Both the position numbers and the translations under genes were made by a program. A DNA stretch of 50,375 nt from an uncultured Schlesneria sp. (GTDB lineage Bacteria; Planctomycetota; Planctomycetia; Planctomycetales; Planctomycetaceae), in NCBI GenBank assembly GCA_903904835.1, contig CAIVEI010000059.1, positions 1 to 50,375 of the forward strand, given 5' to 3'. The notes beneath the pieces were generated by a model, which did no database searches, was not told the origin of the DNA, and saw only the letters and a program-made list of their open reading frames with translations. This document shows positions 15,687-23,166 of this stretch, piece by piece; within the stretch, counting starts at the first letter, position 1, and each line of letters begins with the position of its first letter.

Positions 15687-16244
15687 TCACCGGGCGGATG
15701 TTTGAAGAGTTGAACCGCGAGACAGCTCCGCGAGCCGAGTTTCCGCAAGCTTTGAACCATATTTCGCCGCAACCTGCCAGTGCAGTTTGGCAACGCCCAG
15801 CTTGCCTGCTTCACCTGCTTTTCGAGCCAGTTGCTCAAACTTCGCGGCCTTTTCGGCAGGAGATGCCACGGGATCGACTGGCTGTTCCCGTTCTTTCGAA
15901 CGAACAAATTTTGAACTAATTGAACTTTTCGAATCACTGGATTCGGAAGGCCCCGAATTCAATAGCGCTTCGTCCATCGCCTGAAGATCATGAATATAAA
16001 CGTGCGTAGTAATCGAAGTCGCTTGCCGCGAGATTCCGGTGTTCGTTCCCGAACGCAGCGGACCATATAGAGCACGTCCTGATTGAGCAGAAGAAACACC
16101 GCCCAACAGCACACTGCCACGGTCAGGAACCGAAACGGTCGTACTTACGGCGGTGGTTCCCACGACCGGCTGCTGGATCACTTGCTGAGCAAATGAAGTC
16201 CGACCAACCAGCAACAGGATCGCGATTAAAACGGAGCAACGCAT
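15687..16244 (-). CDS. Small secreted protein, upstream partner of nadC
   Basis: The 185-residue protein has a clear signal peptide (MRCSVLIAILLLVGRTSFAQQ, probable cut after SFA). A Thr/Val/Ser-rich part follows, then a charged helical C-terminal third (SPAEKAAKFEQLARKAGEAGKLGVAKLHWQVAAKYG) that may form a helical hairpin resembling a single tetratricopeptide-like unit. I do not recognise the family. Its TGA is immediately followed by the ATG of nadC, so it is the first gene of a two-gene operon. A functional link with NAD synthesis is not obvious, since this protein should be exported; shared transcription may be accidental. Confidence 0.65.
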   Translation of the reverse strand: MRCSVLIAILLLVGRTSFAQQVIQQPVVGTTAVSTTVSVPDRGSVLLGGVSSAQSGRALYGPLRSGTNTGISRQATSITTHVYIHDLQAMDEALLNSGPSESSDSKSSISSKFVRSKEREQPVDPVASPAEKAAKFEQLARKAGEAGKLGVAKLHWQVAAKYGSKLAETRLAELSRGSTLQTSAR

Positions 16245-16622
16245 TGCTTCACCTGATTAGTAGAAACATCGACATTTATCCTATCGAGATTGATCGATTT
16301 CTGGCAATCCATATGTCGCTCGGTTGTTTCAAACTGGCCCGCTCCCGGTATTCGGGAGTCGAAAGGGATACCACGGTTTTGGAGTCTTCGACAAGACTGT
16401 GCCTCGCTAGGCTTTCTTTCAGGCATGCAACCGATCATCACAACGTCTCACAAACGAGTTTCGGGGATTTTTTCACTCATTAAGCAATCGGTCCATCTTG
16501 ACTTCCAGATTTCGGCGACCATCCTTATTCGGGTGCCGAGGCAAAGCGTCTCGAAATCCGAGCCGGACTAAACAAATTTCGGTACGATTTCGTTGTTTGG
16601 CGGTAGGAGGGCGTACGAGACA
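16245..16622. other. Intergenic region, no gene seen
   Basis: These 378 bp lie between the divergent small secreted gene (minus strand) and the next plus-strand gene. It must hold both promoters, but I see no convincing -35/-10 pair. A good ribosome site (taggagg, 16604-16610) sits at its right end. Confidence 0.5.
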
Positions 16623-17102
16623 ATGAATACCAACCTCGCTATCTTTCTCACATCAGTTGCAGGGCTCGCTGCCTGCACGTTTGCCCTAGACCCGGCGCGA
16701 CCAAAACGTACGGCGGTTGCGGTGAGAGAATTCAATGCGGCGATGCCGGTTGGGTACCTTGGGGTTCCGCTCGGAACGGTCGTCCGCGTCACGGGCGTCG
16801 CGGTAGACGGCGACACGACGGGATTTCGTGCGGATTTAGGAAAGACCCTGTTGCGCATCAATGACGTAGATGGCAAGAAACTGGAACCGCCCATTGACGT
16901 CGAATTCGGACGGGCAAGCCGCGACGTGCACAAGCCTACGGCGGGTGAACGGTTCGACTATTACGTGCATGAATACGGCCATTTTGATGGGGAGGTGGAA
17001 CCGCCGAAAGAACTGAATATTCCAAAACTGCCGGTCGCCAGCAATGGTTTTCATTACCAGAGGTATGTCACTGTGCACGCGTCGAATGCGATCCGAAAAT
17101 AA
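16623..17102 (+). CDS. Putative lipoprotein of unknown function
   Basis: The 159-residue protein opens with MNTNLAIFLTSVAGLAAC, which fits a lipoprotein signal with lipobox LAAC although the N-terminus lacks a positive charge. The mature part contains LGTVVRVTGVAVDGDT, DLGKTLLRINDVDGK and IDVEFGRA, a strand-rich pattern that could be an OB-like or small beta-barrel fold. No family is recognised. A TTG 30 bp upstream is in frame, but TAGGAGG 12 bp before this ATG favours it. The next gene, an immunity-like SMI1/KNR4 protein, begins 18 bp downstream, so the two probably form an operon. Confidence 0.65.
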   Translation: MNTNLAIFLTSVAGLAACTFALDPARPKRTAVAVREFNAAMPVGYLGVPLGTVVRVTGVAVDGDTTGFRADLGKTLLRINDVDGKKLEPPIDVEFGRASRDVHKPTAGERFDYYVHEYGHFDGEVEPPKELNIPKLPVASNGFHYQRYVTVHASNAIRK

Positions 17103-17120
17103 TCCACGGCAATTCCGGCA

Positions 17121-17567
17121 ATGACTCATCAAAAATGGACAGACCGTATTAAGGCGTGGTCGGCTGACTGTGAATTCTTCGCACCAGCATTGTGGGCTGA
17201 CGTGACCTCGGCAGAAGAGAAACTCAGTGTCCGTTTCCCCGACGAATTACGGCAATTCCTTTTCGAATCAAATGGTCTTCACGGAGAATATGGTCTCGGA
17301 CTCGTATGGCCAGTTGAACGGATTGTTAAGGATAACCTGAGGTTTCGGGAAAACGTGCAGTTTCAGGAACTCTATATGCCATTCGATCCATGGTTATTCT
17401 TCGGCGACGCCGGAAACGGAGACCAATTTGCGTTTTCAATCCTCAAAGGGGAAATTCGGCGTCCCGATGTGTTCGCCTGGAATCACGAAGACGACAGCCG
17501 TCAACGGGTCGCCTCATCGCTCGCGAAGTACTTAGAATCGTCGCTGAACGGCACTATGAAGTTCTAG
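17121..17567 (+). CDS. SMI1/KNR4 (SUKH) family protein
   Basis: The 148-residue cytoplasmic protein matches the SMI1/KNR4 superfamily: AEEKLSVRFPDELRQFLFESNGLHGEYG at about 31-58 is the classic N-terminal signature (helix, FP, L, F, xSNG). WLFFGDAGNGDQFAFSILKG (about 92-111) is the conserved second block with G-D-A-G-N-G-D. VFAWNHEDDSR and a C-terminal helix follow. Many family members are immunity proteins against contact-dependent or secreted nuclease toxins, but others are not. No toxin gene lies next to it; the partner upstream is a small putative lipoprotein. A composite inverted repeat begins 62 bp downstream. Confidence 0.85.
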   Translation: MTHQKWTDRIKAWSADCEFFAPALWADVTSAEEKLSVRFPDELRQFLFESNGLHGEYGLGLVWPVERIVKDNLRFRENVQFQELYMPFDPWLFFGDAGNGDQFAFSILKGEIRRPDVFAWNHEDDSRQRVASSLAKYLESSLNGTMKF

Positions 17568-17629
17568 CGAGATTAAATCTCATGCATAAGGTGACGGTGA
17601 TGGAATCGACGAATCCGAAACCCGTTCTT

Positions 17630-17922
17630 GCCTTTACGCCAACGGCGTTGCATATCAAAGCCCAGGGCCGTGAGCTTCAGCGAGCGCACCCTGGGTAACA
17701 TCACGCGAAGAGTGTTTTACACCAAAGGTGTTACATCGCTCTTTGCCCGCTTCGCGAACTCGTCTCGATTACGTCTTTGCGGTTACCGCACACTCGGATT
17801 CGTGTGAACCGAAGAATGATGTAACTCCGTTGGAGTAAAACCAATTTCAAAAACCGCGACCCAGGGTAGGTCGCATGGCGACCTACCCTGGGCTTTGAGA
17901 TACAACGCCGTTGGCGTAAAGC
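17630..17922. repeat. Composite inverted repeat with four covarying palindromes
   Basis: The left arm at 17630-17667 and right arm at 17886-17922 are near-perfect reverse complements of about 37 bp. The element contains four copies of a unit TTTAC-nCC-AAC/AAA-GGn-GTTnnATc. Two are forward (17633, 17716) and two reversed (17818-17840, 17897-17920). Their stem base pairs change together: GCC/GGC, ACC/GGT, TCC/GGA, GCC/GGC. Inside the right arm, CCCAGGGTAGGTCGC (17860-17874) pairs perfectly with 17878-17892 over a 3-base loop. Reading frames through it give FTPTAL-type peptides and are not genes. It lacks a transposase, so it is MITE- or REP-like. Confidence 0.8.
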
Positions 17923-17966
17923 GAGACAACCATGACGCTCGGGACATCTCAGGTTTGGCGCATCGG

Positions 17967-18398
17967 TTAGATGTTCGATGCCAGAACTCCGATATCGACA
18001 CGGAAATACTCCGCCAACTTGCGGATCATCTGACGGCTGAAGTTCTTTCTTCCTGACAGCACCTCCGAAATTGAAGATTTCGGCAACCCTGTGTCACGGC
18101 TCAATTGCAACTGGGACACTCCCTTGGCATCCATCAGATGACGCAGCATATCGCCGTCCGATGCTGGGGCGATGTCATGATGTTCGTCCTCATATGACCC
18201 AACGAGGTCACTCAAGGCATCGAGATAGGTCTCAGCGCCTGCGTCGAGTGACTCACGAGCCAGAAGTCGGTCGATGGTCCGCTGGGCTTCGGCGAGGTGC
18301 TCGTCTGACTTGATCGACGCCAATGGGAAATCGAGCACAAGTTCCATGTAAGAGTCTCGACTCTTACCCTTGAGTCGGAACTGCGTTTTGGTCGCCAT
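17967..18398 (-). CDS. higA: HigA-type antitoxin (helix-turn-helix)
   Basis: The 143-residue antitoxin has an N-terminal part (residues 1-80) rich in charged helices that would contact the toxin. A C-terminal XRE-type helix-turn-helix reads LRHLMDAKGVSQLQLSRDTGLPKSSISEVLSGRKNFSRQMIRKLAEYFRVD (about 88-138, split here only by its turns). It would bind DNA at the promoter palindromes upstream of higB and repress the operon. The start chosen has AGGAG 7 bp upstream; another ATG two codons earlier overlaps the higB stop as ATGA. The toxin gene precedes it, the usual order for HigBA. The composite repeat ends 44 bp beyond its stop. Confidence 0.88.
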   Translation of the reverse strand: MATKTQFRLKGKSRDSYMELVLDFPLASIKSDEHLAEAQRTIDRLLARESLDAGAETYLDALSDLVGSYEDEHHDIAPASDGDMLRHLMDAKGVSQLQLSRDTGLPKSSISEVLSGRKNFSRQMIRKLAEYFRVDIGVLASNI

Positions 18399-18400
18399 TG

Positions 18401-18784
18401 TCATTCTCCTCGCTTCTTTCGCTTGATCGGCACGGTTTTTGTTTCTTTGGCGGGTTTCGTTGGTGGAGGATCGTAGCAGCCACAACCAGCCTTCCAAGTG
18501 TCTTCGTCGTATTCGGCGTGGGTCATGCACCTCAAAATAAAGACCTTCTGGCTTGGGTAAAGAATGCGTGTCACCAGCCGATATTTGTTGCCGCCGATGT
18601 TGAAGACCACGCAGTTTCCAACAAGGCTCGCCGATCCATACTCTGCTTTCACGTCCGACCACGAATGCCATGAGACGCTTTTGTGGCTGACGTGAGTGTG
18701 CCACGCTCGCAAAGGACCTTCGGAGTCCCCGCATTTGGGAGTTACCCAAAACTCGCGAAGTCTCGTTTTTGAGATGACCCGCAT
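18401..18784 (-). CDS. higB: HigB-type toxin (RelE-fold mRNA interferase)
   Basis: The 127-residue protein matches the HigB_toxin family: MRVISKTRLREFW at the N-terminus, then LRAWHTHVSHKSVSWHSWSD, NCVVFNIGGNKYRLVTRI and KVFILRCMTHAEYDEDTWK. The family cleaves mRNA on the ribosome; the C-terminal HAEYD block is a signature of this subfamily. A basic, lysine- and proline-rich tail of about 20 residues follows (KETKTVPIKRKKRGE), longer than in typical HigB of about 100 residues. The frame is open upstream, but that stretch is promoter and operator DNA, so this ATG is chosen. Two bases separate its stop from the higA start, giving tight coupling. Confidence 0.88.
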   Translation of the reverse strand: MRVISKTRLREFWVTPKCGDSEGPLRAWHTHVSHKSVSWHSWSDVKAEYGSASLVGNCVVFNIGGNKYRLVTRILYPSQKVFILRCMTHAEYDEDTWKAGCGCYDPPPTKPAKETKTVPIKRKKRGE

Positions 18785-18818
18785 CCGCGCCTTCTCCCAT
18801 AGTTCAGCATTGTAAGCG

Positions 18819-18871
18819 ATTCTAGTTCGTGAAATACGAACAGGCAAGAACAAAGTTCGCGGAATGCGAAC
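18819..18871 (-). promoter_or_regulatory. higBA promoter with two operator palindromes
   Basis: On the minus strand TTGCCT (18842-18847) and TAGAAT (18819-18824) form a -35/-10 pair with 17-bp spacing. The spacer is exactly the palindrome GTTCGTgaaatACGAAC (18825-18841 on the plus strand). A second copy, GTTCGCggaatGCGAAC, lies at 18855-18871, 30 bp away (about three helical turns). Both have 6-bp arms and a 5-bp centre. The predicted start point lies about 28 bp before higB. HigA or HigBA binding here would block RNA polymerase directly. Confidence 0.75.
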
Positions 18872-18981
18872 CATTTGATCGAGGTCCCGCCGACGAAACC
18901 AGCCGACATCGACTAACTCGTCACCCATTGTTTAAACTGATCGCTTTTCACCGTCTATCAACGTTTACGAAGGTCGACAAC

Positions 18982-20538
18982 ATGAAACGCCAACAGAACG
19001 CCCTCAACTCGTTGATATTTGCTCGAACCATTAGTTCTCGGGATGTTCTTTTGGCCTTCTTCATTCTGTTTTGTCTCCCCGTAGCCCTTCAAGCACAAGT
19101 TGATTATCACGATAGCGGTGAACCGTGGAATCAGCGGGCTGAATCGGGGCCGGATGCCAACGTTCCTGGCTGGTTTTACAACATGGGGATTACGGGCTTG
19201 CGAGTCCAGTTGGTAAAAGATGATCCCAAGTCGCTGGTCGTGAAGTATGTCTTCCCGGATTCTCCGGCAAGTAAACAAGTCAAAGCGGGCGATCGGATCA
19301 CTGGAGCCGATAACAAGCCGTTTTTGCATGAACACCGCAACGGGTATGGCATGAAAGTGTTCGGGTTCCACGGACCGATTGCTGAGTTTGCCGATGCCCT
19401 GGAAGCGAGCCAGGGGGATGCAGGAAAAGGTCAACTCCCCTTAACCCTGCGGCGTGGAACCGAAAGCCGGAGTGTGGTTCTCGATGTGGGGCAGAAATAT
19501 GGGTCTTATTCTGCGACCTATCCTGAAAAGTGCCCGAAGTCAGAACTCATTCTTGCAGAACTGCTGGACTATCTGGTGGCTCATCAGGACGAGGATGGTT
19601 CGTTTGGCGACCCGTTGCACAACACGTTCGCTCCACTGGCGCTGCTTGCGAGTGGCGAGGCTCGCTACATGCCTGCCGTCGAACGTTGCGTCCGCTATTA
19701 CTGTAAAACGACGGAAGCCAAAGATCGCCGCGTGGCCGATTTGATTAACTGGCACTACATGGGGGCAGCGATCGTTCTCAGCGAATATTACCTGGCAACT
19801 CAGCAGGCGTGGGTGCTGCCCGAGTTGCAGGAAGTTCACGATTTCCTGATCTCGGGCCAGTATCTTCATATGTCGCAAATCAATCCGATGGCCAAGAAAA
19901 CACACCCCGATGACTACCCCAAAGGTCCGGCAGATTCTCATGGTGGATGGGGTCACAATCCGGGTTTCGAGGGATATGGCCCGATCGCCATGCTGACCGG
20001 GCAGGGGGCGTTGGCGTACTCGCTGATGCACCGCTGCGGAATCAAGATCGACCGTACGCACCACGACGCGGCGTATAAGTTTCTGAAGAAAGCGACAGGA
20101 GCGAACGGCTATGTCTGGTATAAGGACGAAGTTGGTGGAGCACCCCGCGACTGGGCCGACATGGGCCGGACGGGTGCGGCAGGAATCGCCAATATCATGA
20201 GTCCGTATCCCGAACCGGTCTATCGCGAACGCGCGCTGCTGCACTCCAAAGTCATCGGCGAGCATCCGCAGAGTTTTCCGGATACGCATGGTTCGCCTCC
20301 GATGGGGATGGCCTACACGGCTCTGGCCGCGAATATCGAACCAGCCAATTTTCGAAAATTGATGGACTCCAATCGCGGGTGGTTCACTCTGGCTCAGTGC
20401 AGTGATGGTAGCTTTTATTACCAGCCCAATCGGGATAATGCCGGATACGGTTCAGATGCTCGCATGACGGCGTCATCCGTCGTGGCGTTCATTTTCACGC
20501 TACCGAAACAGAGCCTGGCGATCAGCGGAAAAAAATGA
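18982..20538 (+). CDS. Secreted PDZ plus alpha/alpha-toroid repeat protein (DUF6288-like)
   Basis: The 518-residue protein has a long basic N-region and signal helix (DVLLAFFILFCLPVALQAQ). A PDZ-like domain at about 70-160 reads LVVKYVFPDSPASKQVKAGDRITGADNKPF. A helical toroid region follows, with repeats such as LDYLVAHQDEDGSFGDPLHNTFAPLALLASGE and SHGGWGHNPGFEGYGPIAMLTGQGALAYSLMHRCG. These resemble prenyltransferase/terpene-cyclase-like barrels and the planctomycete DUF6288 group (name from memory). The role is unknown, perhaps periplasmic or surface binding. A start at 18982 has AAGGT 8 bp upstream; the open frame before it is the higBA control region. It is divergent from higBA. Confidence 0.72.
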   Translation: MKRQQNALNSLIFARTISSRDVLLAFFILFCLPVALQAQVDYHDSGEPWNQRAESGPDANVPGWFYNMGITGLRVQLVKDDPKSLVVKYVFPDSPASKQVKAGDRITGADNKPFLHEHRNGYGMKVFGFHGPIAEFADALEASQGDAGKGQLPLTLRRGTESRSVVLDVGQKYGSYSATYPEKCPKSELILAELLDYLVAHQDEDGSFGDPLHNTFAPLALLASGEARYMPAVERCVRYYCKTTEAKDRRVADLINWHYMGAAIVLSEYYLATQQAWVLPELQEVHDFLISGQYLHMSQINPMAKKTHPDDYPKGPADSHGGWGHNPGFEGYGPIAMLTGQGALAYSLMHRCGIKIDRTHHDAAYKFLKKATGANGYVWYKDEVGGAPRDWADMGRTGAAGIANIMSPYPEPVYRERALLHSKVIGEHPQSFPDTHGSPPMGMAYTALAANIEPANFRKLMDSNRGWFTLAQCSDGSFYYQPNRDNAGYGSDARMTASSVVAFIFTLPKQSLAISGKK

Positions 20539-21084
20539 AGAACCCTCTTTGGTTGAGGCCAGGTGATCTCTGCACGACAAGAACTCTCGTATGCGGCAAG
20601 TTGCTGGTGTATTTCAAGGCAACCAACGGGAAGCTAAGTACAGTTTCTGTCACGAAACCTTGCGTTGACGTAAGTTGTCCATAAGCAAACTTCTTGCTTG
20701 CGCACAAATCAATCGACCTTGCATGTGAATTGCTCGTTGACCTGTTAGCTGTTGTTTCCAAATGCTTTGAAGAATACTTCATAAATCCGAAGTCGCGGGC
20801 GATTGTTTTTGTACTGGTTTGTTTAAATTTGCGGAAAATCAAGCCAGCAGATTAGACGTCGAAACGAATAAATCCTATTGTTTTTTTGTTGATGCCGCGT
20901 TGATTTCGTCTCGGATTTTGACTTGTGGGGACTCGCTGAACTCCCGAAAAAAAGGCGATTCCTTGGATTCTGATAGTTAAGACAGGAAAGCTGACTTCAG
21001 TCAAAATCTTCATAATTCATTCATATTCCTGAGTCGGGATCAAAAATTCCACATATCAGAATCAACGTTTTTGATTCCCAAAAA

Positions 21085-21101
21085 TTGGCACGTTGATTGC
21101 C
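21085..21101 (+). promoter_or_regulatory. Sigma-54-like (-24/-12) promoter element
   Basis: TTGGCACGTTGATTGCC fits the sigma-54 consensus YTGGCACGrNNNTTGCW except at two weak positions. The invariant GG (21087-21088) and GC (21099-21100) are separated by exactly 10 bp as required. It points at the DUF1559 prepilin-like gene, whose ATG is about 240 bp downstream. Pilin genes in other bacteria are often sigma-54 dependent. No activator site was recognised. Confidence 0.5.
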
Positions 21102-21298
21102 AATTGCTTGACTGCGAATCGCTTCCGTCTTTTCCAAGACAACTTCTGCGAGACGATTGCTGACTGTTTGCTTTCTCACGATCTCGATCGCTTTTGTGAA
21201 AAAATATTCATTCGCATGATGTGTTCGTATGTGTGTTGTGTACTGAAGTTCAGAATTTCGGGCCATGTTTTCCGTTTTTCACGTTTTTTGATCTGCCT

Positions 21299-21312
21299 GG
21301 GTCATTTGACCC
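21299..21312. promoter_or_regulatory. Perfect palindrome in the leader of the prepilin-like gene
   Basis: GGGTCATTTGACCC has 6-bp arms around TT and is followed by TTTT. It lies 30 bp before the ATG, close to the ribosome site. It could be an operator or a short hairpin that affects translation or attenuation; it is too short to be a confident terminator. Confidence 0.35.
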
Positions 21313-21342
21313 TTTTCCGTCACCTTTTTTCAAGGAGTCATT

Positions 21343-22464
21343 ATGGAGTTGAAACGCAATCGTGGTCTTCGCTCAAAAGGATTTACGCTTATTGAGTTGC
21401 TCGTGGTCATAGCAATCATCGCAGTGTTGATTGCTCTTCTCTTGCCGGCAGTGCAGCAGGCGAGAGAGGCTGCTCGCAGGACTTCATGCCGAAACAGTAT
21501 GAAGCAGATCGGCTTGGCGCTGCACAACTATCACGAAATCAATAATACATTTCCCTGTATGCTGACCTACGGAAATCCGTCAGGTTCGGGAGCCTCGTTG
21601 AACATGAACACCTGGGGATATTCGTGGTCAGCAATGATTCTGCCACAGATTGACCAGGCTGCTTTGTTCAATGTGATTTCGACAGTGGATTCCAGCGCGG
21701 GGGCTCTCGGCTGGTATGGATTTGCATCCGGTCCTTCGAATTCTAATTTTCCGCCGATTGGTAATACGACGAACATCAGTCCTGCGACATATGGATGGAC
21801 AGCCAAACTTCCCACTTTCGTTTGCCCGTCCGATACGCTTGGAGTATCGGTTTCGTTCGCCAGTTCGCCTAAAGGAAGTCCGACCTGGCCCATGGGACAT
21901 TGCAGTTACGCTTGTACTTACGGGAACAACAATTTTGGTGGTTGCTACGTGAGCGGAATTTGCAATGAAGGGGGACCAGATTCCAAGGGAGTTCAAACTC
22001 GTGGTATTTTCTCGCAGCAACATTGCACGAGAATCGCAGACGTGACCGATGGACTGAGCAACACGATCATGATCGGGGAGATCTCGGGACATACGCAAAA
22101 CGAGACCTCGACGAACGGAGACGGAGCGTATGCTTGGGGTACCTGGGCATTCCCGCCGTTGCACTTGGGAAGCTGTGTTCGAACAGGTCGTGCTCCACCA
22201 AACACGAACGAATACGATGAAGTGAATACCACTGTGCTACGTCTTGACCGTCAAGGGTTCAACAGTGCTCACATTGGTGGAGCCACCTTCTTGCTCGGTG
22301 ATGGCTCTGTCCGATTCATCAGCAACAACATTAACGCTGATGGCGACTGGAATCCTGCTGTGTTAGGGACGACTCAACAGTCCACGACGGCCAATCCGGC
22401 AACTCATGGGTTGTACGGTTTGCTGCACAGCCGTGACGATGGGTTAGTGATTGGTGATTACTAA
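21343..22464 (+). CDS. DUF1559 prepilin-like protein
   Basis: The 373-residue protein has a type IV prepilin leader: a short basic start then KGFTLIELLVVIAIIAVLIALLLPAVQQAREAARR, split here only by its helix end. Prepilin peptidase would cut after the glycine and methylate the phenylalanine. The C-terminal DUF1559 region contains ADVTDGLSNTIMIGE and the family end motif GGATFLLGDGSVRFIS. Such proteins are found in dozens of copies in planctomycete genomes and are thought to be surface or pseudopilin-like, with unproven roles. The ribosome site caaggag lies 8 bp upstream. A strong terminator follows, then a tiny lipoprotein gene, a pairing seen often with this family. Confidence 0.92.
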   Translation: MELKRNRGLRSKGFTLIELLVVIAIIAVLIALLLPAVQQAREAARRTSCRNSMKQIGLALHNYHEINNTFPCMLTYGNPSGSGASLNMNTWGYSWSAMILPQIDQAALFNVISTVDSSAGALGWYGFASGPSNSNFPPIGNTTNISPATYGWTAKLPTFVCPSDTLGVSVSFASSPKGSPTWPMGHCSYACTYGNNNFGGCYVSGICNEGGPDSKGVQTRGIFSQQHCTRIADVTDGLSNTIMIGEISGHTQNETSTNGDGAYAWGTWAFPPLHLGSCVRTGRAPPNTNEYDEVNTTVLRLDRQGFNSAHIGGATFLLGDGSVRFISNNINADGDWNPAVLGTTQQSTTANPATHGLYGLLHSRDDGLVIGDY

Positions 22465-22516
22465 CGTGAGAAGAAGTCTTTGAACCAATTCCGGTCGTTC
22501 CGGCAAACGATTTTCG

Positions 22517-22560
22517 AAAAATGGTCTTCACAGACAATTCTGTGAGGACCATTTTCTCTC
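22517..22560 (+). terminator. Rho-independent terminator after the DUF1559 gene
   Basis: AAAATGGTCTTCACAGA (22517-22533) pairs with TCTGTGAGGACCATTTT (22538-22554) across a CAAT loop. There is a single G-T wobble, and the stem is followed by a T/C-rich run. The stem is 17 bp. The A-run on the left makes it usable in the reverse direction as well. Confidence 0.85.
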
Positions 22561-22688
22561 ACCCGTGACTCTTTCCGGTTCCAGGGCTGCACTCTATTTC
22601 CGTGCGAGATGAATTTTGTACGAGAAAGGGCCTGGTTCCATTTCATTCTTGTTGAGGATTCGTCATCGAATCCAATAAGGGGGTTAAG

Positions 22689-22907
22689 ATGTTTCAAAAA
22701 CCAACTCGATTTTCGTTCGTCAGCCTTGCGTTGTTTGTTAGCCTTATCGGTTGCGGATCCGATTCGGGCCACATCGAACTCGCCAAAGACCTTTCAGAAA
22801 CCGATAGCGACAATTCCGTGACTATGGCAAGTAATGTCAAGAACACAGGTATGCCCGTGCTTAAAGAGACGGTCAAGCTTCCGGCTGGACGCACGATCAA
22901 AAAGTAG
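22689..22907 (+). CDS. Tiny lipoprotein
   Basis: The 72-residue product begins MFQKPTRFSFVSLALFVSLIGC, a textbook lipoprotein signal with lipobox SLIGC. Only about 50 polar residues follow, ending VKLPAGRTIKK. AAGGGGG at 22677-22683 is a strong ribosome site. It follows the DUF1559 gene beyond a terminator, so it probably has its own promoter or receives read-through. Small lipoproteins after DUF1559 genes are frequent in this phylum (from memory). The end motif with Pro-Ala-Gly resembles other members of that group, but the function is unknown. Confidence 0.72.
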   Translation: MFQKPTRFSFVSLALFVSLIGCGSDSGHIELAKDLSETDSDNSVTMASNVKNTGMPVLKETVKLPAGRTIKK

Positions 22908-23010
22908 TTATTTGGGATCGGTGGCTTGAAGGCCGAGTCGACTTACTGTGATCGGTCGTGAATAACTCTTTGATGCGAACTGTTGCTTCCAAAGAAAAAC
23001 CCTCTGAGGA

Positions 23011-23166
23011 ACCGGAAAATCTTTCGTCAGCCATGAATTGAAAGGTTTTACAGCTTCGCATGAGTTTTACAAAAAGCTCGGCTTTCAAGTTGTCGGTACA
23101 ATCGGTCGTCATTCTTATATGAAGCAAAACCGAACGGGCACCATCGTTTTTTCAGGGGATGTGTGA
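23011..23166 (+). pseudogene. Remnant of a GNAT-type acetyltransferase C-terminus
   Basis: From about 23011 the frame reads SHELKGFTASHEFYKKLGFQ (split) and then VVGTIGRHSYMKQNR, ending at TGA 23164-23166. FYKKLGFxVVG is the typical C-terminal helix and strand of GNAT acetyltransferases (a VOC protein is the second choice). There is an in-frame stop at 23005-23007 and no N-terminal part or acetyl-CoA loop upstream, so this is a leftover fragment. The rest of 22908-23429 holds no recognisable gene; a 63-codon minus-strand frame at 23152-23343 was considered and not accepted. Confidence 0.5.

Larger units (their letters stand above)
20539..21342. other. AT-rich 800-bp leader region, no gene seen
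   Basis: This is the longest gap in the window and visibly more AT-rich than its surroundings. No reading frame in it looks real. It contains a sigma-54-like element at 21085-21101, a palindrome GGGTCATTTGACCC at 21299-21312 and a strong ribosome site (caaggag) just before the prepilin-like gene. The long leader may be a regulatory untranslated region. Confidence 0.55.

Noticed and set aside
17390-17698. Open frame of 102 codons ending in FTPTALHIKAQGR
   Set aside because: It runs through the SMI1/KNR4 gene in another frame, and its end is a translation of the left arm of the composite repeat.
17783-18001. 72-codon minus-strand frame with FTPTALYLKAQGR and FTPTELHH
   Set aside because: It is the same repeat read on the other strand, so the peptide similarity reflects the repeat units and not a gene.
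18829-18981. 51-codon N-terminal extension of the PDZ/toroid protein
   Set aside because: It would overlap the higBA promoter and operators and place a long polar stretch before a clear signal peptide.
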